Shown in pieces: positions 53,947-64,000 of a DNA stretch of 64,000 nt. Position numbers and translations under genes: made by a program. Position 1 is the stretch's first letter. Every line of letters begins with the position of its first letter. The stretch is from assembly GCF_018457175.1 (NCBI RefSeq), contig NZ_JAGFNU010000002.1:124001-188000 (forward strand), in the 5' to 3' direction. The DNA comes from Pseudohalocynthiibacter aestuariivivens (GTDB taxonomy: Bacteria; Pseudomonadota; Alphaproteobacteria; Rhodobacterales; Rhodobacteraceae). Under the pieces are notes generated by a model, which was not told the DNA's origin, searched no databases, and saw only the letters and a list, made by a program, of their open reading frames with translations.

Positions 53947-54216
53947 ATGGCACATAAAAAAGCAGGCGGTTCATCCAGAAACGGTCGCGACTCTGCTGGT
54001 CGCCGCCTTGGCGTCAAAAAATTCGGCGGTGAGTTCGTTATTTCCGGAAACATCATCGTGCGTCAGCGCGGCAACAAATGGTGGCCTGGTGAAAACGTAG
54101 GCCAGGGCAAGGACCACACGCTTTTTGCAACTGCAGAAGGTAACGTGACTTTCCACAAAGGCCTGAAAGGCCGCACCTTTATTTCTGTTCTTCCGATGGC
54201 GGAGGCTGCAGAGTAA
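53947..54216 (+). CDS. rpmA: Ribosomal protein L27
   Basis: 50S ribosomal protein bL27, whose N-terminal tail reaches the peptidyl-transferase centre. The 89 residues match the family exactly: [22 protein letters not shown]..., [32 protein letters not shown]. It follows rplU after 11 bases with AAGGAGAGAC as its ribosome-binding site, and a terminator lies directly downstream. Confidence 0.97.
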   Translation: MAHKKAGGSSRNGRDSAGRRLGVKKFGGEFVISGNIIVRQRGNKWWPGENVGQGKDHTLFATAEGNVTFHKGLKGRTFISVLPMAEAAE

Positions 54217-54243
54217 GTCGAACCTCTCTAAGGTAAATTTTAT

Positions 54244-54273
54244 GGGGATCGGCATACCGCCGGTCCCCTTTTT
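54244..54273 (+). terminator. Rho-independent terminator after rpmA
   Basis: GGGGATCGG (54244-54252) pairs with CCGGTCCCC (54260-54268) with one G-T pair, followed by TTTTT. The ATG at 54242 of the next frame lies inside this hairpin, so the following gene starts later. Confidence 0.85.
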
Positions 54274-54292
54274 GATTTGGAAAGGCCTTTTT

Positions 54293-54898
54293 ATGGCCGT
54301 CGCAACAGGCAGTTTTTTACTGTTCGCCGCAAGTCAGGTGGGAACACCGGGGCCAGCCAATATGGCCCTGCTGGCAACAGGTGCGCGCTATGGTTTGCGT
54401 CAGGCCCTTCCGTTTGTGGCCGGGGTTGCGCTTGGCAAACAGCTTATCATCTGGCCGATCGGTTTTGGGTTAATGCAACTCGCTGAAAGCGCGCCGTGGA
54501 TTTTTGAAGCGCTTAAGTGGATATCAGCGGCCTATATTTTCTGGCTCGCCTGGCGTGTGGCGAATATGAGCCTGCATGCAGATCACAATATCGGTGCCGC
54601 TCCGGGTTTCTTTGCTGGTCTGGCGGTTCATCCACTTAACCCAAAAGCCTGGGCCATGATCACCGGTGGCTTCACAAGTTTTGTGAGCCCGGGGACTTCG
54701 ACCTTGCAGGCGACGGCAACGATCGCCATCTGTTTGTTTGTATGTCAGGTCATTTTGCACCCGATCTGGACGTATGGAGGGGAAAAGATCGCCAGCGCGG
54801 TTAAGGGCCACGCAGCAGAAAGATACTTATTAAGGACTTTAGCGGCATTAACGGTCGCAAGTGTCCTTTTTGTGCTTTTCGGAGGAGGGACGGCGTGA
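54293..54898 (+). CDS. LysE family transporter
   Basis: A 201-residue LysE/RhtB-type inner-membrane exporter with six hydrophobic segments, starting MAVATGSFLLFAASQVGTPGPANM with the family GPANM motif. AGVALGKQLIIWPIGF and GFFAGLAVHPLNPKAWAMITGGFTSFV are diagnostic. I begin at ATG 54293, with GGAAAGG upstream, rather than 54242, which lies in the rpmA terminator. Exports an amino acid or similar metabolite; the substrate is unknown. Its stop overlaps the GTG start of the next gene. Confidence 0.87.
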   Translation: MAVATGSFLLFAASQVGTPGPANMALLATGARYGLRQALPFVAGVALGKQLIIWPIGFGLMQLAESAPWIFEALKWISAAYIFWLAWRVANMSLHADHNIGAAPGFFAGLAVHPLNPKAWAMITGGFTSFVSPGTSTLQATATIAICLFVCQVILHPIWTYGGEKIASAVKGHAAERYLLRTLAALTVASVLFVLFGGGTA

Positions 54899-55434
54899 GA
54901 CTAGAAACAATTTTGAACCAACCGGTTATCGTGACAGAGCGGTTTACGTTGCGCCCTGTCCGGCGCTCGGACCTTGGATTGCTGAGTTTGCATGCGGCTG
55001 ACAAACGTGTGGCAGAGGCGACGACCTCTATTCCGCATCCGTTACCGCCCGGTGCGACAGAGGCCTTTATTACACGCTCTATGTCAGCAGACCGGACCGA
55101 AGATGTCTGGATCATGGATGGTTCTAGAGCCAACCATGCTGAAGTCCTTGGCGTCATTTCGCTCGACCGAATGGATCGCGGCCAATCAGCAATCGGGTAT
55201 TGGGTGGTGCCTGCTTTCTGGAATACGGGGCTCGCGTCGGAAGCCGTGCGTGCACTGCTTGAGGCGAACCCGCAAGATTGCAACGGGATTTTTGCGCAGG
55301 TTTTTCAGGATAACCCTGCTTCCGCACGGGTTCTAACGAACGCTGGCTTTGAATACCTTGGTGACGCCGAGGCGCATTCTGTCGCGCGCGACGCAAATAT
55401 TGCAACCTGGACGTATCTTAAAAAACTTGCATAA
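54895..55434 (+). CDS. GNAT family N-acetyltransferase
   Basis: A 179-residue RimJ/RimL-type acetyltransferase. LNQPVIVTERFTLRPVRRSDLGLL is the typical N-terminal strand, AIGYWVVPAFWNTGLASEAVRALLE includes the acetyl-CoA-binding loop, and VFQDNPASARVLTNAGFEYLGDAEAHSVARD the C-terminal strands. It starts with GTG at 54895, overlapping the previous stop. The substrate (protein N-terminus, amine or other) is unknown. A second GNAT gene follows 3 bases later. Confidence 0.86.
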   Translation: MRLETILNQPVIVTERFTLRPVRRSDLGLLSLHAADKRVAEATTSIPHPLPPGATEAFITRSMSADRTEDVWIMDGSRANHAEVLGVISLDRMDRGQSAIGYWVVPAFWNTGLASEAVRALLEANPQDCNGIFAQVFQDNPASARVLTNAGFEYLGDAEAHSVARDANIATWTYLKKLA

Positions 55435-55437
55435 CCG

Positions 55438-58100
<2,663 letters not shown>

Positions 58101-58104
<4 letters not shown>

Positions 58105-59366
58105 AAGATCTTGAAAACATACCCGAGATGATGACCGAGATCGGCGCGCGTGCCAAAGCTGCTGCAACTGAGCTTGGTTTTTGCCCAGCCAACCAACGCC
58201 AGTTGGCGCTGGAAAAAGCAGCTGACGCTGTTTGGGACCGGCGCGCCGAGATTATTGAAGCCAACCACGAAGATATGGCCTATGGCCGCGAAAAGGGTTT
58301 GTCCGCAGCAATGCTTGATCGGTTGATGCTGGATGAAAGTCGCATCAAGGGAATGGTCGAAGGGCTTCGCGCGGTTGCAGCGCAGGCTGACCCGTTGGGA
58401 GAAGTAATTGCCGAGTGGGACCAACCCAGCGGATTGCACATCAAGCGAATCAGGACGCCTTTGGGTGTTATCGGCGTGATCTATGAAAGCCGACCCAATG
58501 TAACCGCTGATGCTGGCGCGTTATGCCTGAAGGCAGGCAACGCCGTGATTTTGCGCGGCGGATCTGAAAGTTTCCATTCTTCGGGTATTATCCATTCCTG
58601 CTTGCAGGACGGTTTACAGGCGGCAGGTTTAACAAAAGACGCCATTCAGCGTGTTCCAACACGCGACAGAGCGGCCGTTAGCGAAATGCTACGCATGACG
58701 GATTACATTGATGTCATTGTCCCAAGGGGCGGCAAGGGTCTTGTCGGGCTGGTGCAGCGTGAAGCGCGTGTTCCGGTGTTCGCACATCTGGAGGGTATCG
58801 TTCACATCTACATCGATGCGAAAGCAGATCCAGAAAAAACCAAACGCGTTGTTCTGAATGCCAAAACACGACGAACGGGCATTTGCGGCGCGGCAGAATG
58901 CCTTTTGATACATCGCGACGTTGCAAATTCAATCGGTGCCGATGTCATTCGCAGCCTGATCGCAGAAGGCGTTGAGGTGCACGCGGACGAGGCCTTGCAG
59001 AAAATTGAAGGAGCCATTCCCGCGGTTGAAAGCGACTGGGGTCATGAATTTCTGGATATGATCATAGCTGCAAAAGTTGTTGACGATGTAGACGGCGCAA
59101 TCGCACACATCCGGCGCTACAGCTCTTCTCACACGGATTGCATCATGACCGACGATGACGATGTTGCTGCGCGCTTCTTTGAGCGCCTCGACAGTGCCAT
59201 TCTGATGCGAAACGTCTCGACCCAGTTCGCTGATGGCGGAGAGTTTGGTATGGGCGCGGAAATCGGCATTGCCACAGGCAAGATGCATGCACGTGGGCCG
59301 GTTGGGGCAGCGCAGTTGACCAGCTTTAAGTACCTTGTTTCAGGTGATGGGATCGCACGTCCCTAA
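58101..59366 (+). CDS. proA: Gamma-glutamyl phosphate reductase
   Basis: Reduces glutamyl-5-phosphate to glutamate semialdehyde in proline synthesis. The 421-residue aldehyde-dehydrogenase-fold protein has [31 protein letters not shown] and the active-site Cys in [17 protein letters not shown]. Translationally coupled to proB. Its stop overlaps the convergent chpT stop by four bases. Confidence 0.95.
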
Positions 59367-59959
59367 ACTATTACGTCAATACACTGATCACAGATTTTTA
59401 AAGTCAGCGTGCGTCCGAGTTCCAAAACCACCCGTGGCACGATCGCGAACTGCACATCTGCCGGTCGTATATCGCCATTTCCCGGCGTGGCAGACAGGAT
59501 TTCCCATAAATCGGGGTTTACCCTGAGCTTTTCGGCGCATCCGCTGACTTTCCAGCGTTTATCGTCTTGCGAAATGGTAATCGTTCCCCTAAAGGGCATA
59601 GCCGTCTCAAAGCACTGGACAAGCAACAGGATGAGTTTGGCAATAGTTCGCGGCAGGGTTTCACTTGCAGAGCAGTATATCCGAACGCGGCTGGTTTTTT
59701 GATAATCCTGAAGGATTGACAGGAATTCATTTCGCGCGATGTGCTGGTCTTGCACGCTGGCCCCGTAAGCAACACGGAAAAACCTTATGCGCGCCGACGC
59801 GCTTGCAACGCTTTCCGAGATGAGCGCGACTTCTTCCGAAGGTTTGCCCGCCAATGACAGCAGTTCCACCCCATTGCCGATTGCGCCCAAAGGGCTGATA
59901 AGATCATGACAGATGCGAGAGCCTATGAGCGCGGCCAGATCATGTGTGGTGTCAGTCAT
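59363..59959 (-). CDS. chpT: Histidine phosphotransferase ChpT
   Basis: ChpT passes phosphate from the CckA kinase to CtrA and CpdR, controlling cell cycle and, in roseobacters, motility and gene transfer. The 198-residue protein has the phosphoacceptor His18 in [25 protein letters not shown] and a C-terminal degenerate HATPase-like domain (from about residue 95) without the full ATP-binding boxes, as expected for ChpT. It is convergent with proA and divergent from a DUF3553 gene. CckA and CtrA are outside the window. Confidence 0.88.
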   Translation of the reverse strand: MTDTTHDLAALIGSRICHDLISPLGAIGNGVELLSLAGKPSEEVALISESVASASARIRFFRVAYGASVQDQHIARNEFLSILQDYQKTSRVRIYCSASETLPRTIAKLILLLVQCFETAMPFRGTITISQDDKRWKVSGCAEKLRVNPDLWEILSATPGNGDIRPADVQFAIVPRVVLELGRTLTLKICDQCIDVIV

Positions 59960-59990
59960 TATAAGGTCCAGTCAAGGAAGTGCGGTAAGT

Positions 59991-60164
59991 ATGAATGCAA
60001 TTCTAGAGCCAGGAATGTTTGTGCAGCATCCGAACCATCCGGAATGGGGTATTGGACAGGTACAATCCAACATTGATGGTAAAATTACCGTTAACTTTGA
60101 AGAAACCGGAAAAGTTGTCATCGCAAGCGCAAGGATTGATCTTGTCGTGGTATACGACCCTTAG
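59991..60164 (+). CDS. DUF3553-type small protein
   Basis: A 57-residue protein starting MNAILEPGMFVQHPNHPEWGIG, with CarD/SH3-like character: QVQSNIDGKITVNFEETGKVVI. It matches small DUF3553-like proteins. The start at 59991 fits the family; the longer frame from 59913 overlaps chpT. It may be a nucleic-acid or RNA-polymerase-associated beta barrel, but the role is unknown. Confidence 0.82.
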   Translation: MNAILEPGMFVQHPNHPEWGIGQVQSNIDGKITVNFEETGKVVIASARIDLVVVYDP

Positions 60165-60251
60165 AAAAAGGTCTTCGGCTTGGCTGTTGCAAATATAGCC
60201 CTTGCAGCCTAGAACCTGTCAAACCCCGGGCGACAGGACCAATACCCTTCG

Positions 60252-61031
60252 ATGACCGCCGCTGATCCCAAATTTGAAATTCGTCTGGCGCACCACGAAT
60301 CTGATTTTCTGGCAGCACAACGTTTGCGATATAACGTGTTTGTAACAGAACTGGGTGGTGATGGTGATCTGGTCGATCACGAGGCCCGGTTGGAACGCGA
60401 TATTTTTGACCCCTACTATGATCATCTGGTTTTGATTGATCATTCGCGCAACGCTGACGACCTGGACCATGTGGTAGGGGTCTATCGTCTGATGAGATCA
60501 GATCAGGCAGATAAGATTGGCAATTTCTACTGCGAAAGTGAATATGACCTGTCGCCGCTAAAGGCAAAGGGGCGCAAGTTACTGGAACTTGGCCGGTCGT
60601 GTCTTCACGCTGACTATCGGGGCGGAATGGCGATGTTTCATCTGTGGAACGCTCTTGCGACTTATGTTCTCGAACATGATGTCGAGATATTGTTTGGCGT
60701 TGCGAGTTTTCATGGAATAAATGTTGACGCTATCAAAGAACCGCTGTCTTTTCTGTACCATACGCATCTGGCCCCACCAGACCTGCGCGTGCGTGTACTG
60801 AAAAAACACTATCAAAACATGAACCTGCTACCGCTGGATCAGATTGATCGCCGCGAGGCCATGGTCGCCACGCCAGCATTGATAAAAGCCTACCTTCGAC
60901 TTGGCGGTCTTGTGGGTGACGGCGCCTTTGTCGACATCAAATTCAACACCACAGACGTATTTATGCTGATGGACACAAACCGTATGAACGAAAACCAAAG
61001 GCGTCGCATTGTGGAAGGTCGCAAAGCATGA
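60252..61031 (+). CDS. olsB: L-ornithine N-alpha-acyltransferase
   Basis: Transfers a 3-hydroxyacyl chain from ACP to the alpha-amine of ornithine, giving lyso-ornithine lipid. The 259-residue GNAT-like protein has FEIRLAHHESDFLAAQRLRYNVFVTELGG, GKIGNFYCESEYDLSPL-type region and LELGRSCLHADYRGGMAMFHLWNALATYVLEHD, characteristic of the OlsB/hemolysin-like family. It is coupled to the acyltransferase gene by an ATGA overlap. A role in phosphate-free membrane lipids is known for the family. Confidence 0.9.
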   Translation: MTAADPKFEIRLAHHESDFLAAQRLRYNVFVTELGGDGDLVDHEARLERDIFDPYYDHLVLIDHSRNADDLDHVVGVYRLMRSDQADKIGNFYCESEYDLSPLKAKGRKLLELGRSCLHADYRGGMAMFHLWNALATYVLEHDVEILFGVASFHGINVDAIKEPLSFLYHTHLAPPDLRVRVLKKHYQNMNLLPLDQIDRREAMVATPALIKAYLRLGGLVGDGAFVDIKFNTTDVFMLMDTNRMNENQRRRIVEGRKA

Positions 61032-61840
61032 CCCTTGGTTGGGATCCTGACATTATCCCGGACCCGAAACCCATTCCTTTCACAGGGTGGATCAGGGTTT
61101 TTCTGCGTGGTGTTCTGTTGTTCACAGTAACCTTCGGCTCCCTGATAATCTTGCTGCTTTTGCGGTTGATAGAGCGCCCTCTTTACGGGGACCGCCGCCC
61201 GATCACACCCCATATCACGCAATTCGTCTGCCGGTCCGCGTTCATCATCATGGGTATACGTCATACGGTCCACGGCAAGCTGATGGAGGGGCAGGGGGCC
61301 GTTGTCTCAAACCATGTATCCTGGCTCGATATCTTTGCGCTGAACGCACGCAAACGGATTTATTTCGTTTCAAAGTCCGAGGTGGCGAGCTGGCCCGGCA
61401 TAGGCTGGCTGGCGCGTGCAACGGGCACGCTTTTCATCAAGCGCGATGCGCGCGAGGCGGCAAGCCAAAAAGAACTGTTTGAGGCGCGTCTTCAGGTTGG
61501 CCACAAACTTTTGTTTTTTCCAGAAGGAACCTCAACAGACGGAAGCCTTGTGCTGGCGTTCAAATCCACGCTTTTTGCCGCGTTTTTTGCAGACGGGCTG
61601 CGGGAAACCCTACAGGTGCAGCCCGTAACCCTGCGCTATACCGCTCCAGAGGGGGTCGAGTCGTGGTTTTATGGCTGGTGGGGAAAGATGGAATTTGCCT
61701 CGCACCTTGCTCAAACACTGGCCTCACCGGTACAGGGGCAGGTCGAAGTCATCTATCATGACCCGGTGAGTGTCGCTGATTTCGCGGACCGGAAGGCGTT
61801 AGCGAAGCATTGCGAATTGGCGGTTCGGTCGGGGTTATAG
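61028..61840 (+). CDS. olsA: Lyso-ornithine lipid acyltransferase (PlsC family)
   Basis: O-acylates lyso-ornithine lipid. The 270-residue PlsC-type protein has an N-terminal membrane helix (VFLRGVLLFTVTFGSLIILLLL), the catalytic NHVSWLDIFAL (HxxxxD), and FFPEGTSTDGSLVLAFKSTLF (substrate-binding EGT). Immediately downstream of olsB, which supports the ornithine-lipid role over general 1-acylglycerol-phosphate acyltransferase activity. Confidence 0.9.
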   Translation: MTLGWDPDIIPDPKPIPFTGWIRVFLRGVLLFTVTFGSLIILLLLRLIERPLYGDRRPITPHITQFVCRSAFIIMGIRHTVHGKLMEGQGAVVSNHVSWLDIFALNARKRIYFVSKSEVASWPGIGWLARATGTLFIKRDAREAASQKELFEARLQVGHKLLFFPEGTSTDGSLVLAFKSTLFAAFFADGLRETLQVQPVTLRYTAPEGVESWFYGWWGKMEFASHLAQTLASPVQGQVEVIYHDPVSVADFADRKALAKHCELAVRSGL

Positions 61841-61893
61841 CCGGTATGCGAACATTCGAGGTTTGCGAACTTCTTTCCAGTCACTTTTAAAAA

Positions 61894-62527
61894 TCAACCG
61901 ACACCCACCACGCGACATCGGGACAACCCGAGTCGGCGCGTTACCTTGGTTGCGCGAAGCGCTGCGACAAGGCTATCGCTGAGAAAAAACGCCTCTGAAA
62001 TCTTTGATTCAACCCAAAGATCCACACCTTCCAGCGCTGCCTCATTCACGGATATATCGTCGTGTTTGACATCTAGCGGAAGACGCCAGATATCCTCAGT
62101 TGGATATGGTTTTCTTGCATTTGGAGAGTGCTCTGGCTCAAAGGTGTCTTTTGTTTCCCCGAAATTCAGACAAAAAATATTCACCCTCGACCGGCGTAAC
62201 CCGGTCAAACTGAAACAGCTTTGTCGGGTACAACGACGTCTGTCCCAGGTTGAACTGGCGAAGCACATCCGCAAACGCCGGAGAAACCGTCCAGAACCCA
62301 CCTGCGCTAAAAATATCTGGCTGTTTCTTGTGCATTTGATCGGGGTATTTGCCATATATTTCCTGTGGAAAACGATCAGCGGAAAGCGGCACGCCTTTTT
62401 TGTTCTGGCGCAATGTATCGACAGTTCTCTCTGCATTTTCCAGATAAACATCATGTATAAACGACTTTGTCATACCAGCGGCCATCATTGCGTGGCTGAC
62501 CCAGACAATATCTTTACTTTTTGTCAT
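61894..62527 (-). pseudogene. DUF1629/Imm11-like gene with one-base frameshift
   Basis: Two frames together make one protein similar to its upstream neighbour. The first frame (ATG 62527, with GGAGG upstream) gives MTKSKDIVWVSHAMM to VTPVEGEYF, then runs off-frame to a stop at 62138. The rest continues in the other frame (CLNFGETKDTFEP to SRCRVVGVG, stop 61894). Removing one T from the T6 run (A6 at 62172-62177 on the plus strand) restores 210 residues, close to the neighbour's 199. Shared blocks include PxEGEYF and LxGxxLWxExxxxxxFxxSDxxxxAL. It could be a true pseudogene, programmed slippage or a sequencing error. The family is linked to immunity proteins, so Imm11 is a suggestion only. Confidence 0.72.
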
Positions 62528-62543
62528 TGAACGCGTCCTCCAC

Positions 62544-63143
62544 TCAGATTTCTTTTGCTTTATAGGGCCGGAACCTCTTGATTTTCTGCGCTTTAAGCGC
62601 TTCGAAAAATGCGTCTGACATCATGAAGCTTGCCGGGTACCGCTTTTCGCGCCACAAATTGGCACCAGAAAGCGCAAACTTTCTGACGGTCGCATTTTTA
62701 CGAAAATGGTGAATGTGCATCTTCTCAGACACATGCCCGTGAAACGGCGCGACACTCGACACATCATCTACAATGCTGTCCTGCATACGCGTGACGTTCA
62801 TCGCGAAATATTCACCCTCTGGTTGGGTGCTGCTTTTAAACCGGACGTCGATTGGAAAAAATTGGTGGAGGCCGGGGTCGAACTGCTCGAGAATTTCACG
62901 AACTTTGGAGGTAACAAGCGCAAGAGAACCTGTTGTTAAAAAACAATCGGGCATTGATTTTCTTTTTTTGTGAAGCACAACTTCACGAGGAACTTCATCA
63001 GAAGTTAAGGTTCGTTTTCCGTAGCGGTAAACACCAGATAAAACCGAGCGTGTATGCAGATCCGGGACGAGTTTAAAAAATTCAGGGAAATCCCCCCCCT
63101 GAACGAACGGGGCCTCCGAGGGTATATGAAGAACATAGGTCAT
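62544..63143 (-). CDS. DUF1629/Imm11-like protein
   Basis: A 199-residue protein starting MTYVLHIPSEAPFVQGGDF (ATG 63143, after GGGAG). Middle region SMPDCFLTTGSLALVTSKVREILEQFDPGLHQFFPIDV and end FALSGANLWREKRYPASFMMSDAFFEALKAQKIKRF look like the DUF1629/Imm11-type domain found in polymorphic-toxin immunity proteins. The downstream frameshifted gene is a paralogue, 16 bases away. No toxin gene is seen in the window, and base composition is more AT-rich than around. Function inferred weakly. Confidence 0.72.
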   Translation of the reverse strand: MTYVLHIPSEAPFVQGGDFPEFFKLVPDLHTRSVLSGVYRYGKRTLTSDEVPREVVLHKKRKSMPDCFLTTGSLALVTSKVREILEQFDPGLHQFFPIDVRFKSSTQPEGEYFAMNVTRMQDSIVDDVSSVAPFHGHVSEKMHIHHFRKNATVRKFALSGANLWREKRYPASFMMSDAFFEALKAQKIKRFRPYKAKEI

Positions 63144-63217
63144 AAGGGTAATCTCCCGGTTTCCGTACAATTGATGAAACCTGTAAAGAAATACAACCCT
63201 AAGATTAATTCAGTGCT

Positions 63218-63247
63218 AAATGAAACTCGAAAACGAGATTTTCATTT
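63218..63247 (-). terminator. Inverted repeat downstream of the thiE-like gene
   Basis: AAATGAAA (63218-63225) and CTCG/CGAG around AAAA mirror TTTTCATTT (63239-63247). The arms contain a bulge, and the structure lies about 66 bases beyond the stop of the minus-strand thiE-like gene. It could be its terminator, with modest support. Confidence 0.35.
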
Positions 63248-63312
63248 TAGCATGACATTTTTGCGGTCCTAACAATCAGTTTTTTTGCCAAACGCACAGA
63301 CCGCTTTCCTGA

Positions 63313-63933
63313 TCACCCCATCGCAGCAGCAAGTTCGCCCAATGCCTGAACCGGATCATCCGTTCTCCAGATCTCTTCACCAATTGCGAAAAAGTCGGTG
63401 TAGGGCGCCAGCCGGGCCACATTTTCCACGTCGAGCGCGCCTTCGGCTACAACGGGAACTTCGACAATCTCGGACCACCATTCAAACAATTCGGTATCTG
63501 CAACTGTGCCGTCGCCCAGCGGTGTCACCCCCACAGGGCCAAAGCTGACGTAATCTGCACCAGCCTCGCCAGCATTCATACCATCGTGACGCTGTGCACC
63601 ACAAAAAGCTCCGACAATTGCATCAGCCCCAAGGTCTTTGCGTACCTTGCGGACTGAGCGCGCACCGTCTGTCAGATGCACACCGTCAAGGCCAAGTCGC
63701 TCAACCAGCAACACGTGGCTCTCGATCACCAGCGCAATGTCGCGCGCATGGCAAAGCTCGCGCAGCAGATCGGCTGCTTTTGCAATCCGGTCTTCGTCCT
63801 TAGTTGCCATCGACAGGCGCAGGCAGGAAATGTCATGGGCATCCATCACCCGGGAAAGCGTTTCCGGAAAACTCAGAAGCTCAAACTCAGGTGGGGTGAT
63901 CAGGTAAAGTTGCGGATGCTCAGTCTCGGCCAT
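63313..63933 (-). CDS. Thiamine-phosphate synthase family protein
   Basis: A 206-residue TIM-barrel protein like ThiE, which joins HMP-PP and thiazole phosphate. LYLITPPEFE, GLDGVHLTDGARSVRKVRKDLG, GAFCGAQRHDGMNAGEAGADYVSFGPVG and VPVVAEGALDVENVARL match the family. The usual HxGQ region is replaced by HLTDG, and the diphosphate-binding residues are only partly visible, so this may be a divergent ThiE-like member rather than a classical enzyme. The stop codon lies beyond the frameshifted immunity-like block. Confidence 0.8.
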   Translation of the reverse strand: MAETEHPQLYLITPPEFELLSFPETLSRVMDAHDISCLRLSMATKDEDRIAKAADLLRELCHARDIALVIESHVLLVERLGLDGVHLTDGARSVRKVRKDLGADAIVGAFCGAQRHDGMNAGEAGADYVSFGPVGVTPLGDGTVADTELFEWWSEIVEVPVVAEGALDVENVARLAPYTDFFAIGEEIWRTDDPVQALGELAAAMG

Positions 63934-64000
63934 TTTCGGGCTCCTTGGATGGTATTGCCGCCCCTATAGCGCGGAAAATACCGCTTGGCTACGTCCTAGG

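Overview
The window looks like chromosomal DNA of a marine alphaproteobacterium of the Rhodobacterales (Roseobacter group). The signs are a ChpT-type phosphotransferase of the CckA-ChpT-CtrA relay, OlsB/OlsA ornithine-lipid genes, an RTX protein with a C-terminal Hint domain, a TRAP transporter, a ribosomal protein L21 with a long C-terminal extension, and corrinoid- and folate-dependent demethylation genes. The genus cannot be resolved from the sequence alone. Almost all of the window is coding, with many ATGA overlaps. I saw no insertion sequence, prophage or CRISPR array.

Layout. 0-3.3 kb: arginine/citrulline catabolism (partial ornithine cyclodeaminase, CtlX, arginase) with a divergent Lrp-type regulator. 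3.3-5.3 kb: DsbB, a VTT-domain membrane protein and a zinc metallopeptidase. 5.5-8.6 kb: a complete TRAP transporter, then tRNA-Leu(CAA). 8.9-12.0 kb: a lipoprotein and modABC. 12.7-15.3 kb: an RTX-Hint protein behind a 710-base leader region, and a MocA-like nucleotidyltransferase. 15.3-19.6 kb: an FAD/GcvT demethylating oxidoreductase and an MttB-family methyltransferase. 19.7-24 kb: a TPM protein, a PLP decarboxylase, a PEP-mutase-family lyase and an aminotransferase. 24-28.3 kb: cysS, a GC-rich palindromic repeat, cimA and a phytoene-synthase-like gene. 28.3-35 kb: an MFS transporter, cobalamin genes (cobB, cobA, cbiD, cobK), a DNA glycosylase and an esterase. 35-41 kb: an HNH endonuclease, a radical SAM protein, zwf-pgl-pgi and a thioesterase. 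41.2-42.2 kb: an ACT protein, a DUF4389 protein and tRNA-Gly(CCC). 42.2-48.3 kb: an ASKHA corrinoid activase, a cytochrome c and P460-type cytochrome pair, a methyl-THF:corrinoid methyltransferase, MTHFR and a small partner. 48.6-52 kb: Ppx/GppA, RlmE, an Arc-like regulator, an outer-membrane barrel and tRNA-Ser(CGA). 52-61.8 kb: housekeeping genes (rplU, rpmA, obgE, proBA), GNATs, chpT, olsBA. 61.9-63.2 kb: tandem DUF1629/Imm11-like paralogues, one frameshifted. 63.3-63.9 kb: a thiE-like gene.

How the genes fit together. Three themes recur. Arginine and citrulline pass through ornithine to proline by arginase, CtlX and ornithine cyclodeaminase, with proBA and ornithine-lipid synthesis on the same ornithine/proline theme. 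Methylated amines appear to be stripped of methyl groups by the MttB-like and FAD/GcvT proteins, with the activase, MeTr and MTHFR passing the carbon to folate; the cobalamin genes could supply the cofactor. Molybdate uptake is encoded next to a MocA-like enzyme. The least explained items are several structured leaders (modA, cysS, the RTX-Hint gene), the repeat in the cysS-cimA junction, and the frameshifted immunity-like pair.
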